Positions 35,571 through 45,653 of a stretch of DNA of 64,000 nucleotides are shown one piece after another. Each line of letters opens with the position of its first letter. Within the stretch, counting starts at the first letter, position 1. Below the pieces are notes generated by a model. That model saw only the letters and a program-made list of their open reading frames with translations, ran no database searches and was not told where the DNA came from. Source of the DNA: Rheum nobile (lineage: Eukaryota > Streptophyta > Magnoliopsida > Caryophyllales > Polygonaceae); contig WOAB01000728.1 in the NCBI GenBank assembly GCA_027886185.1, forward strand, positions 1,674,001 through 1,738,000. Direction: 5' to 3'. The position numbers and the translations under genes are program-made.

Positions 35571-35928
35571 AAGTCCTTTTCTTAAATGCTATATACATGT
35601 GTTATAAACTTTTATGGGCAATCTATAATTTGTCCCTCACATATGGGAACAATTTTCTATCTGTCTGCAATATGATGAGGACAGTTTCTAACTGTCCCCA
35701 TCATCATGGGGACACTAAGGTGTGGACACTAATGTCTCTAGCTTACTAGGAACACGTAGAATTTGTCCCCACCATTTTGGGACAACTTGTAACTTTTCTC
35801 ATATGATGGAGACAATTGCATACTGTGTGCACCATCATTGGGACAAGTTGCATACTGTCTCAAAGCTTCCTTTCTATCAAATGTATCAAACTATGTTATG
35901 ACATTTCTTTCTTGTATGTTCTTACAGA
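35571..35928 (+). repeat. Ulp1 intron with GTCCCC/GGGGAC repeats (copy 1)
   Basis: The intron starts GTAAGTCC and ends TTCTTACAG. After about 20 bases it carries TACATGTGTTATAAACTTTT and GGGCAAT, then alternating TGTCCCCA and TGGGGACA motifs that can pair with one another. Its first about 100 bases are clearly homologous to those of the intron at 37919-38271. Confidence 0.75.
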
Positions 35929-36215
35929 AAATTCACTATCCACCATATGAAGAGCATGCGCGTTTTCGTCATCTATTTTTTGAAGATGAAGTGGATGATG
36001 AATTGTTCGATTCTTTTTCTGAATCCATGGTTGCTCTTGCACATGAGCGTCAACGGAAAAATGAAGAAGATTCAATATCCTTTGACAGCGTTGAGATGGG
36101 CGTTGTTTTGTCTCAGTTAAAAGAGGAAAAGGCTGGTGGAAAGAGAAAAAGAGTAAGTGTTTCATCTCCATGTGTTAGAGATTCTAGGAAGCGAAAGTCC
36201 GAGGTTGTGAATTCT

Positions 36216-36320
36216 CCTGCTACACAAAAAGTTCAAGAGAAAAATGATTCTAAGAAGCCTGCTACACAAAAAGTTCAAGAGAAAAATGATTTTAAGAAGC
36301 CTACTACAAAGAAAGATTCT
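36216..36320 (+). repeat. 42-bp coding tandem repeat in the Ulp1 gene
   Basis: Two and a half copies of a 42-base unit start at 36216, 36258 and 36300 and encode PATQKVQEKNDSKK-type units. They keep the reading frame. Confidence 0.9.
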
Positions 36321-36341
36321 GTCAAGTAGATTACCACAAGG

Positions 36342-36461
36342 GGTGCTCAGTCTAAGTGTCGTTCTTCACCGAGACAGTCTATAGAGAATATACAAACAAG
36401 TGGTGCTCAATCTAAGTGTCGTTCTTCACCGAGACAGTCTATAAAGAATATAGAAACAAGA
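36342..36461 (+). repeat. 60-bp coding tandem repeat in the Ulp1 gene
   Basis: Two copies with period 60 encode GAQSKCRSSPRQSI plus six variable residues. They lie just downstream of the TAG at 36327. Confidence 0.9.
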
Positions 36462-37500
36462 ATTCCTCAACCCAAGAAGCATGCTACACCGAAAGTTAAA
36501 CAAGCCAATCAAGGTGTAGAACAGAGGAATCAAAGTAGAGGTGGTGTTATGTTTTGCCATCAGAATGTGAAGAAACCCAAGGATGTTGGTAAGTCTGTGA
36601 CTTTGGAGGACAACTCAAGAGCACTTGTTTTGTATGATGAAAATGTTGCCTTGCAAAGGCAGGTTGATCATATATTGAATGAATATTTCCCTGCAAATTT
36701 GTCTCGTACAGATACAGAGAATGTTTCAGGGAAACAGGATGAAGGTGCAGTTTCAGAAAGCGAAGAAACTATCAGTGCTTCTTTTGAAATGCCGAGAAGA
36801 AAGGACGATGCGGGAAGTTTTGATAGAGCTGGTGTTAATTCCAAAAAAGATGATACCCTAGAACCAGACTGGGCAAAGAAACTGTTTTCTATTTTGAAGG
36901 CTCAAGACTTGAAAATATCTCTACTTGTGAAGGATGTTGCAGATATTAAGAAGACTATGAACTTGAATGTTAATCCAACACATGAAGGCTTGCATGCCAC
37001 TGATCATGATGATGCTTCTTTTCAGCCGTCAAGAGAACAGATCTTCAATGAGTTTGATGTTCCATCTACAACAAATTTAAATACCTTACAAGGCGTAATT
37101 GAACTCATTTCTGAGCATGAAAGAAAAGTGGATCAGGTAAATTCTCACACGCCAATTTTCTTAATCCCTACTTGCTGTGTTACATTTGTGTGGACAATTT
37201 TCAAAATATGCCTATATGTTGTGACAGCTTAAAAGTTGTTTCCAGATCTACTTGGGATGTTATAGTAACTGTCCCCAAGACTCTTGGAAAAGATTTCAAA
37301 ATGTCCCCATCCTTTTAAACACACTCTTTAATTATCCCCTAATTTTTTTAATAATTGCTACTTCAATTTGTATTATGTTGTCATGTGTTATTAATTTTTT
37401 GATTTTATTTTTTTGATAGGTGATAAGTAAGGCTATTGATTCTGATGTTGTTGTTGGGGAATCTTCTGAAAATGCAAATATCAATGAACATCCTGATCTG

Positions 37501-37770
37501 GAAGTTAGAGATGATGTGGATTGCATTTTGAATGTGAAAGGTAATGTAGAAATAGGATGTTGTAGTGTTGAAGTTAGAGATGGTGTGGATGGCAGTTTGA
37601 ATGAGGAAGGTAATGTAGAAAGAGGATGTTCTAGCTTTGATGTTGAAGTTATAGATGGTGTGGATGGTGGTATGAATGAGGATGGTAATGTAGAAGGAGG
37701 ATGTTGCAGCTTTGATATTGATGTTAGAGATGGTATGGATTGCAGTTTGAATGAGGAAGGAGAAGAATAG
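37501..37770 (+). repeat. 69-75-bp acidic coding repeats in the Ulp1 gene
   Basis: Four units start at 37501, 37570, 37645 and 37720, each encoding EVRDGVDGSLNEEGNVE-type residues followed by GCCSF. Spacing of 69, 75 and 75 keeps frame. A TAG follows the fourth unit. Confidence 0.9.
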
Positions 37771-37918
37771 CTATGTTCATTGCAAGCTAAAAAAGTTAAT
37801 ATGGTTGTAGCACTTCCAAGACAAGTTGTTTGTGATACTAAGGATGAAGGTGGTCTAGGTGATGAAGTCAGGACTCGGAATTTTGTTGTTGAAGTTGATG
37901 CAAATTTGAAGGATTCAG

Positions 37919-38271
37919 GTAATCCTAGTTTTGTTGTTATTTTTAAATGTTATTTACATGTGTTGTAAACTTTTAATGGGCAATGTATAATCTGTCCTTC
38001 ACATATGGGGACAGTTTCTATCTGTGCCCTCACATATGGGGACAGTTTCTATCTGTTTGCACCATCATGGGGACATCTCCCCACATTTATGGGGATAGTT
38101 TCTAACTGTCCCCAAATATGGTGGGGACAGTTGCTAAATGTCCCCACCATTTTGGGGACAGATAGATGGATACAGTTTTGTTCTATCTGTCTCCACCATC
38201 ATGGGGACAGATTGTAACTGTATGCAAAATGACGGAGACAGTTGCATACTGTTTTAGTTTTGTTATATCAA
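37919..38271 (+). repeat. Ulp1 intron with GTCCCC/GGGGAC repeats (copy 2)
   Basis: Homologous to the intron at 35571-35928 (TACATGTGTTGTAAACTTTT, then GGGCAAT, then the motif series) although it lies three exons downstream. It holds about 15 copies of GGGGACA/TGTCCCC. Short hairpins such as TGTCCCCACCATTTTGGGGACA are frequent. Confidence 0.75.
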
Positions 38272-38378
38272 GAAATGATAAATCTAAACTAGATCAAATC
38301 AATGTAGTTGTTGATAATGCCAACACCAATGAACCCGTTCTGAAACAAGGTGATGGTACTTTGGATGTTGAGAGTGGC

Positions 38379-38624
38379 AATGTCGCAAGGATTGATGAAC
38401 TACCAAATGTTGGGGGTGGTACTGGAAAAACAATAGAAGTTGCTCAAGTTTATGATGTGAAAGAGGACAATGCAATTGGGGATATTGAATCCATAGTTGA
38501 GAGTGTCAATGTCGCAACAATTGATGAACTAACAAATGTTGGGGGTGGCAGTGGAAAAACAACAGAAGTTGTTGAAGTTTCTGGTGTGGAAGAGGATAAT
38601 GTAATCAGGGATATTGAATCCTAG
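38379..38624 (+). repeat. 129-bp coding repeat in the Ulp1 gene
   Basis: Two units, at 38379 and 38508, encode NVAxIDELxNVGGGxGKT, then EV and EDN, then I-x-DIES. The GGGxGKT resembles a P-loop only superficially; no ATPase context is present. Confidence 0.85.
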
Positions 38625-39979
38625 TTGAATCAGAAAAGACAGACTTGAACAAGGTTGGTGTAATCTGTGAATCTCAAGGCGAGGGTGGATCGCTTGAAGG
38701 TTCACAAGGGTCGGAAGAGGGTTGCCTTGTACGCAAATCCAATAGACAGGTAACGCTTAGCAAAAATTTGCAAACTCCTTTTACTGCTGATAAGAGTAAA
38801 AAAATCAGAATTCCTGGAAGGCCAACATATTCATTTTACGATAATGAGGAGCGTAGACCTTTCCATGAATGGCTCAAATCTGATAAGTAAGTTTTTATCT
38901 TTTTTTGGATTGAAGTATTGAATTATTTTTTCATCATTTTCTAAATGTTTGGGACTGTCCCTTATCCTACTTGGGGACAGTTGGGTAAGGGAGAGTTTCA
39001 TTCTTTCTTCAAGAGTTGTCCCTAAGTCACTTTTTTTAGTTATATATGTAATGTTTTATTCTTATAGAAATCGTGACGCTACTGTGCCTGGTCATGATGG
39101 TTCACTTAATAAGGATTTTTTCCTTAAACTACAGTACAAGAACAAGTGGATTACTGATGATGTAAGCTTCTTTCTCTAACGAGTCCTTTTTCTATAACTT
39201 TCACTATTTCTGAACCTAATTTGATTTTTATTCATATTTGTTGTAACAACAAATTGGTGAAATTTTATACCACTTCAGGAAGCGCGTCTTTGAAGAATCA
39301 GATGCTTGGAGAATATAGTCATAATGGATTTTGGTTTTTATGGCTATTTCAACCCATTAATTGAAGAAAAGTGTTTAGCTGATGAGAATTATATTCCAGA
39401 TAGCCTTCTTAACTTCATTGATGGAAGCGCTTCTACATTCTACTTGAAGTCATGGTATACCGGTGTTACTAAAGTGTTCACCCACTTTAACTTGAACATG
39501 GCGCATTGGATTGCTTTAGAAATAGACTTGGTAGAACGTCATGTTACAGTTTGGGATTGCAACAAAGATTTGTTCAAAGATGAGAAGTTGTATGCTTTGA
39601 TACGTCCTTTGTTGTCTATCCTTCCAAGGGTATTGAAGAGGTGTAATAGATTCACACATCTGGGCTCGTTTGAAGGGGATTTTGGTTGACACAGAGTACC
39701 TATAGATAATTGTCCTCAAGATCCTCCAATGTAATTTTCTTTAATTCTTGTATGCAGTATGCACTCAGATTTTAATTCTTGTTTTCTTATTTTGATTCTT
39801 GTCTTATTTGTATACAGTGGCAACTGTGGAGTCTACGCATTAAAATTTATTGAAGCTCGTGCTTTTGGTGGAAACTTTGACGATCTCGATGATGATCGTA
39901 TCAAGGCGCATAGAGACAAGATGTGCATTGATCTGCTCAATGGGCGATATGTGTTCAAGCCGCTGCCTCCTAACCAGCG

Positions 39980-40867
39980 TGATGAGGGATCATCCGAGGC
40001 TTCACCTAAGATGCACACAAGCGGAGATGGTCCACTCACAAGAGCTCAAGCCAAGCGCATGCAAGAGGAGCTAGAGAACTTGGCAAGCCTTCATGTCTCA
40101 AGGGAACCCGCCCTAGTTGAGGACTTCGCCGAGCCATTGCTAAGGACCTTGGTTGCCTTCTCAAACCAATCCATCATTGCTTGAGTGTGACCGTATTCTC
40201 CAGCCAAGAAGCCGTTTTTATTCACTTCATTTAAGTGTGTTTTGGACACTTTATTGGGCTTGTTTTAGGTCTACTCTTTGGATGCCTTACTTAGGCCTTT
40301 TTGAGCTTGTTTTGGGCCGGCTCCCCTAGGAGTATTTAAGGCCAAGTTGTTGTACTTTGAAGACACTTTTCAGATTTCAAAGAATGCGGAAATTCGGTTT
40401 TCATACATGGAAATGAGAGCTCTCAAGGAGAGGCTTCTCAAGGTTGATTCGGTTTAGCTTGGTTGTCTTGCGTTGTGTCAATCTCTTTCGAGTTGTTGGT
40501 GCTCGTAGGCTTCACGAGCCTCCTTCTCGTTCTCTTTGGATCTGTCCATCGTTGTGTGAGATTGTAGAAGGTAGGGTTGGTTGTGCATTTGGTTTGGTTC
40601 TTGATCTCTTCAAGGATCAAGGGTTTCTCCATTGTCATCTCCGGTTCTTCCTATATCGCTCTTGTTACTTGGAGCATTTGGTTAGGTTTTTGGTGTGCCC
40701 AGCCCCAAGGGTTCTATCATTTCCCCTATTCGGTTCTATCTTTTTCCTTTTCTTTGTTTGTGTGTCGTTTCCGCTTGCTAACCATTGTTGCATTTCGTGT
40801 GTCTTCATTATCTTCAACCGAGTCACTTGGCGTCAAGACCGGGCATCCCGCGGCTGACCCCGCATCA
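39980..40867 (+). repeat. Element A 5' LTR
   Basis: Starts TGATGAGGG and ends CCGCATCA, giving TGATG/CATCA inverted tips, and is directly followed by the primer site. A TATA-like GAGTATTTAAGGCC lies at about 40330. The first about 200 bases stay open and encode GPLTRAQAKRMQEELENL, the typical C-terminal tail of gypsy polyproteins. So in this family pol runs into the LTR, and the stretch continues in frame-like fashion from the Ulp1 exon only by chance. Confidence 0.75.
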
Positions 40868-40870
40868 AAG

Positions 40871-40882
40871 TGGTATCAGAGC
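40871..40882 (+). promoter_or_regulatory. Element A primer-binding site
   Basis: TGGTATCAGAGC three bases after the LTR, complementary to initiator methionine tRNA. Confidence 0.9.
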
Positions 40883-41462
40883 TCCGGTTCGACACCAAGC
40901 CACCACCTCTGCCGAGCCACCTTCTCGGTTAGTCTTTTGAGTCTTCTTACCCTCTATTTCTTTCCATCTCTTCATTGTGTTTCTCTTTGTGTTTTTCTTG
41001 CATTTGTTGTGTCTAGTTTGTCTTTGCTTGTGCTTGTGTCTTGTGGACTGTCGCCGCCACCTTTCCACCACCACCCAGACCGCCGCTCCACAAAACGCCG
41101 GTAACCAACCCCCCCCCCCAAAAAAACCCTTACCAACGAGCCTTGCAAATATGCAAAAAAAAAAACGCCCACAAAACCCAGCTACAAACCCACACCAACT
41201 CTTACCAAGAACCCAGCTACAAGCTGCACAAAAGCCAGCTACCCACTCCCCTAAAACCCTCACCAACTCCAGCCCCCAAAATCCTACCAAACCGTCCTTT
41301 GTTCCCTCAAGTCAAATCATCTTGTTTACTTCAAAAGTCAAAAGAAAAGGAGCAGCCACTACTTGTGTTCTATTTTGTTATTGCTGCACGTGACTACTAC
41401 AAAAAAAATGAAAAAACAGAAATCAAAAAAGAAAAGAAAAGAAAGGCATTGTGCATGCAACC
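40883..41462 (+). other. Element A leader, first part
   Basis: Untranslated leader between the primer site and gag, cut by element B at 41463. It includes C- and A-rich runs (about 41108-41127 and 41153-41168). Open stretches on both strands here look like low-complexity translation, not genes. Confidence 0.65.
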
Positions 41463-42980
41463 TGATCGGCACTATTTTATAGTGCATTTCTAGGGGTTGT
41501 TACCAGGTTTGAGGTGTCAATTGGTTGGATTTAGAGCACAATTGGAGATTATGGAGTTAGAGCGGAGAAGTATGATTTTGGTGGTCTGAAGGAGCTAATT
41601 GGAGACATCCAGAGGAAGAGGAGTTGACCACCTGAGGAGATGGCTAATTTCCGAAGAAATTGACGCAGAAGAAAAGAAAACCGCGACTAATTTCGGGAAT
41701 TAATATGGCACTTCGAGAGCAAACCGCGATCGCGGCCCAAAGGCCGCGACCGCGGCCATCACGTGAGGCAAAACAGCGAAATTTAATAAAGGCCCGCGTG
41801 ATTGCTGGAATTGAAGATGGGCCGTGATAAGGAGAGGCCCACGTGAAGGCTGGAGCCCACGCGTGAAGTAAAGCGAGAAGAAGCGGAGTCAAATTGAAGC
41901 TGAAGAATGGAGCCGTGACGCCGCCATGACATCAGCATGCCGATTTGCTATTGTGGAAATATTGTTGCTGGAGTGGGCTGGCATGTGATGGGCCGTGCAG
42001 ATGCTTGGACAAGGTGGGCCGAGAAGCCGAGAATACATACGGGATTATTTTGTCCCCGATCTTGGATTGCTTATTTTTATTATTTATTTTATTATTGTTA
42101 TTTTATTATTTTTTACACACTTTTAGAATTAGGTTAAAACAACTTTTAGTTAACCTAGTTTCCAGCAGAAAATAGTTAGACCTAGTTTTCATTCATCGTT
42201 GTTTTTCCCTTTTGCTCAGGCAGACAATTGAAGCCTTTGGATTGATTGGATTGTGAGTTTATTCCTTTACTCTTTCTATGATTGTTTTAATTCTCTCTCG
42301 TGCTTAATATCATTGATCATATATCGATTCCCCTTGATTTGTTGATTAGGAAATCAAATAGATTTTAATAATAGTTCCCTCCAGATTGACAACCTAGAGA
42401 AATTAGTATTATGCTATTGGTTCCCCTTTTCTATACAACCTGTTGAGATTGTTATTGATCATACTACTAAGGATTAGAGGATACTGGTTGAGAATCTAAA
42501 TCTCTTAGTTTGTGTAGAGAATTAATTGCATGCAATTGTATGACTGGTTGCTACACTTGCATGTACATATCTATTCCTGAATTCATTGCTGATGTTAGAT
42601 TCAATCTAGAAGGTCTTCTAGGTTATTTGATAGTTAGGGTTATCAGGACTGGTTGGACTGGTAACTAATTCAGAACAGGGATTAGGACTTTCATGAGTAT
42701 TGAGGACTAGGAGTAATCAATGATCGATCTATCAATCTAAAGTGTGGATATTTGTTTAGCTGAGCTATTTTCCCAATTTGATTTCAAGTCTTTGTTTTTA
42801 TTTATTTTGTTTATTTATTTTGGTTTTAATCAGCAAACCCCCTTGGTTACTTGTTGGTATACAATTACATCATTGGAATAGTATTTGATTCTCTGTGGAA
42901 TTCGACCCTTACTTACCAGACTACATTAGTTGGGTTTGTTTAGGATTATTTTGTTTAGGTGTCACGACAACGCCTTATCA
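41463..42980 (+). repeat. Element B 5' LTR
   Basis: 1518 bp, TGATCGGCACTATTTT...CGCCTTATCA. It includes GC-rich AACCGCGATCGCGGCC and GGCCGCGACCGCGGCC blocks (about 41720-41760). Differs from the 3' copy by about 30 substitutions and a 6-bp gap. Confidence 0.95.
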
Positions 42981-42983
42981 AAT

Positions 42984-43001
42984 TGGCGCCGTTGTCGGGG
43001 A
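42984..43001 (+). promoter_or_regulatory. Element B primer-binding site
   Basis: TGGCGCCGTTGTCGGGGA, three bases after the LTR. This is the site typical of Athila/Tat elements, with one T where most have C. Confidence 0.9.
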
Positions 43002-43112
43002 GTCAATTTTACGATTCTAATTGTGTGTTTGTTTACCAACTGTTGTGTGGACCTATCTTACGGTCCACACCTGTGTTACTAATTGTTTTCATTGAGATCT
43101 CAATCCAGACAG

Positions 43113-44246
43113 ATGGCAGCATTTGATTTTTACTATCAGCAACAAGGCTGGCCTCAGTACTTTCCTGAGCCTCAAGAGACGGGCCAAAGTTCATACACGT
43201 CAATGGAAGAGAGCATCAAGTCACTTGTGCAGAGCATGATGACTATTCATCCGGAGACAAACTCCAACATCCAACTTCTAACAACTCAAGTTGGAAGTTT
43301 GGCAACTCAGCTTGGAAGGTTGACTCAAGTTGTGGCAAATATGAAGGAGGATTTTGAAAGGCCACCACCCCAACCGACCCCAGTGGCTAATGTGAGAGGC
43401 ATATCACAACTGAAAGGAGAAAAGACGGAGGAGCCCTTTTGCTTAGGAACCGTGACCACGGATGAGCGAGAACGGAAAGACGAGAACCAGCGTCCACAAG
43501 TTTGGACAAAATTTTGCGGATCGGTTCTTGGCGTATACCCTTTAGAAGCGATTCCTTTTGATTACACTCCTCCACCCTGTGATCCTAAGAAGCCACCTCC
43601 TCACCTTCCTAAGAGGCTAAAAGTGAAGAAGAAGCTGGAGCTCAATATGGAGCCGCGCAACTCCATAGGTGAGCATGAGGTAAATCTCCCTTTACTTGAT
43701 CTGATGCATGATGTGCCTAAATTTGCTAAATACATGAAATGCTTATGCTGGCCTAGGAAGAGGAAGAAATTGACAGGAGAAATTAATTTGAATGACCCTG
43801 ACATGTTTAGTATTCCTTGTGATATAGGTCACTCCAGGTTTAATTATTGCATGATAGACTTGGGCTCATCTATTAATGTATTACCCTACTCTGTGTATAA
43901 ATTGTTAGATCTTGGACCTTTGCTTGAATCTGATTTAGTTATTCAATTTGTGAATGGATCCAAAGTTTTTCCGAAAGGAATAGTTGAGGATGTTCTTGTA
44001 AAGGTTAATAAGATGATTTTTCCTGTGGATTTTGTGGTGTTAGACATTGGTTATGATATGCATGTGCCCTCTATACTGTTAGGTAGGCCTTTTCTTAAGA
44101 CTGCTAACATCCGAATCATTATGAGTAGAGGTATTGTGTCTATGAAGTATGGGGGTGATAGGGTGTCATTTAAGATATTTGATCATAAGAAACACCCTCC
44201 TGATAGTAAGTATGTGCTGTGTTCTGGATTGAGTGATATTACATGA
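43113..44246 (+). CDS. Element B gag-linker/aspartic protease polyprotein
   Basis: An uninterrupted 377-residue frame from ATG 43113 (an upstream in-frame TTG is not a likely start). The N-terminal third (MAAFDFYYQQQGWPQYFP, then LLTTQVGSLATQLGRL) matches the coiled, Gln-rich linker that follows the capsid in Athila gag. The capsid itself and any CCHC knuckle are missing. A Pro/Lys-rich spacer follows (PPPHLPKRLKVKKKLELN). The last 150 residues are a retropepsin: MIDLGSSINVLPYSVYKLL (about residue 248), IVEDVLVKV, FPVDFVVLD and the flap-closing ILLGRPFLKT. The DLG(S/A)S active site is an Athila-type signature. An intact frame with no stop, unlike all neighbours, fits recent insertion or selection on the protein. 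Confidence 0.85.
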   Translation: MAAFDFYYQQQGWPQYFPEPQETGQSSYTSMEESIKSLVQSMMTIHPETNSNIQLLTTQVGSLATQLGRLTQVVANMKEDFERPPPQPTPVANVRGISQLKGEKTEEPFCLGTVTTDERERKDENQRPQVWTKFCGSVLGVYPLEAIPFDYTPPPCDPKKPPPHLPKRLKVKKKLELNMEPRNSIGEHEVNLPLLDLMHDVPKFAKYMKCLCWPRKRKKLTGEINLNDPDMFSIPCDIGHSRFNYCMIDLGSSINVLPYSVYKLLDLGPLLESDLVIQFVNGSKVFPKGIVEDVLVKVNKMIFPVDFVVLDIGYDMHVPSILLGRPFLKTANIRIIMSRGIVSMKYGGDRVSFKIFDHKKHPPDSKYVLCSGLSDIT

Positions 44247-45653
44247 TCATAGTAGCACAATGTCAAGCCATGACAATAACTAAGGCTCTATCCGGGAGGC
44301 AACCCGAGGTATGCTTTTCTTTTCTTGTTTTTCTTTCCTTGTTTTTGCATTTGTTTTAGTGTGTTCTTGCTTTGTTTTTGTTTTTGTTTGTTTCCGACTA
44401 ACCTGCAGGGAAGAGACCCATGCCTATTGAAGAAGGTGTTTCCCACACCATTGTAAGTCTCTATTTCCCTGCACTAATAACTCCCCGAAAAAACCTTAAA
44501 CGGGGAGGGGGAGGGGGGGGGGGGGGGGGAATCGGAAAAAAAAAAGAATAAACGGAATTATAAAAAAAAAAAAAAAAGTTCATCTCAGGCCAGTTGTCCA
44601 GAGTTCCCCATGGAGATGGTGCCCATCATGTTGTCACGGAGGATACACTGCCTTACACTTGATTTGACAACGATGATGGCCCTACAATTGGCAGCTGAGG
44701 AGGAGGACCACTAGAGGCCCACACCACGATCATATCTGGGCCCATTTTTTGTGGGTTTTAAAGGCCGTGCAACCCCGACGTATTTGCTATACCACTACTC
44801 ACCAAGTGGTTCCCTTTGGTTGCACAGTAATGAAGACGATGGAGTTGATGAAGACACCCACCCAACACTGGAGACCTGTGCATACATTGTGTATACCGCC
44901 AGCAACAACGGAAGTGTCCAAGCAGTTTAGCGACGTTTGTGAGTTATTATTTGCTTTTCCATGTGCTTCTATTCTTTTGTCTTTCATTACATTGAGGACA
45001 ATGCAATGTTTAAGCATGGGGGAGAGTTTTATACTGGCTATGTCACTGAGGAGATGAATAAAAAGAAAAGAGCCAAATATTGAAAAAAGGCATACATGAA
45101 AATCCTGGGATAGGTCGAAAACCCGAAAGGGCGGCCTAGGTAATAACCAGGTGGCTTGGACCAGCATTAGGCTGGGGTAATATGGGGTCAAGAGTGATGT
45201 GAGTATATTGTGAGCCCATCTATTGAAAAATGAAATGAGTGGCTTGGTGAAAACCCGAAAGGGCGCCTTGGCAAAATGAGTGAAAAGAAGAAGAGTGATT
45301 TTTAGGATTCCTCATTTTTCCTGGCGTGGCGACATAAGAAGAGGTGATATAAGAAGGATTCAGGTAGGTCACTCTGGGAGGTATAAGAAGATAGATGGGA
45401 GACTAGGACTAGAATTCATTCACTCTATGATGTTTGGGATAAGCTTGGGGGAAGTACTCTCCTTTCCTTTTTTGCTTGATTGTGTGTTGTAGTCTTTTGT
45501 GCTGGGTTTGTTGTATGGTTGCCTGGAGCTTCATGTTAGGTGTGATTCTTGGAGATTGATTTTTCTATGCTTCTTGAGACCTTGGGGATTGATTGGAGGA
45601 GTAGGTTGACTTTAGCTTACTCGAGGACGAGCAAGGTTTAAGCATGGGGGATT
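44247..45653 (+). other. Element B 3' internal non-coding region
   Basis: No ORF is supported. It holds the GGGAGGCAACCCGAGG motif (44297-44312), a G-rich run (44502-44529), an A run (44563-44577) and two copies of a polypurine-like GTTTAAGCATGGGGGA (about 45010 and 45637). The second sits directly before the 3' LTR and is the likely plus-strand primer. The first may be an internal or former one. Two copies of GAAAACCCGAAAGGGCG (about 45115 and 45249) also occur. Confidence 0.7.
44502..44529 (+). repeat. G-rich homopolymer tract
   Basis: GGGGAGGGGGA is followed by about 18 consecutive G. It can form a G-quadruplex. The exact length may be an assembly artefact. Confidence 0.9.

Larger units (their letters stand above)
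34622..39979 (+). pseudogene. DUF1985-Ulp1 (C48 protease) gene, multi-exon, broken
   Basis: A spliced gene on the plus strand with a 5' UTR intron (33855-34618, GTAAGT...TAG). Coding exons are about 34622-35302, 35411-35570, 35929-37136, 37421-37918, about 38272-38888, 39068-39161, about 39250-39727 and 39819 onward. The first two encode DUF1985 (HRPGKVNVYNKYS, FFLAHRVKSEKKFEM, CKYPWGRAVY). The middle is Lys-rich, then acidic and repetitive. The last exons form the C48 protease domain, with His in MAHWIALEID (about 39503), Asp in VTVWDC (about 39550) and the Cys nucleophile in NCGVYALKFIE (about 39822). Ulp1 proteases process or remove SUMO, and this DUF1985 fusion is typical of Ulp-like genes carried by Mutator-like elements (KAONASHI type). 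Stops at 34811, 36327, 37768 and 39687 and frameshifts near 38625 and 39300 indicate inactivity. Element A inserted into the last exon. Confidence 0.8.

Noticed and set aside
38379..38624. GGGTGKT/GGGSGKT as a nucleotide-binding P-loop in the Ulp1 gene
   Set aside because: It is part of a tandem repeat in a disordered acidic linker with no Walker B or ATPase fold around it.
40444..41493. Overlapping open stretches in element A's LTR and leader
   Set aside because: Low-complexity Cys/Phe/Leu- or Pro/Lys-rich translations in untranslated retroelement sequence on both strands.
41644..41892. Minus-strand open stretch repeated at 45835-46089
   Set aside because: It lies in both LTRs of element B, has no motif, and is explained by the GC-rich block of the LTR.
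44799..45191. 130-codon minus-strand open stretch in element B
   Set aside because: Inside the non-coding 3' internal region of a plus-strand element; no motif, and it overlaps the conserved polypurine-like motif.
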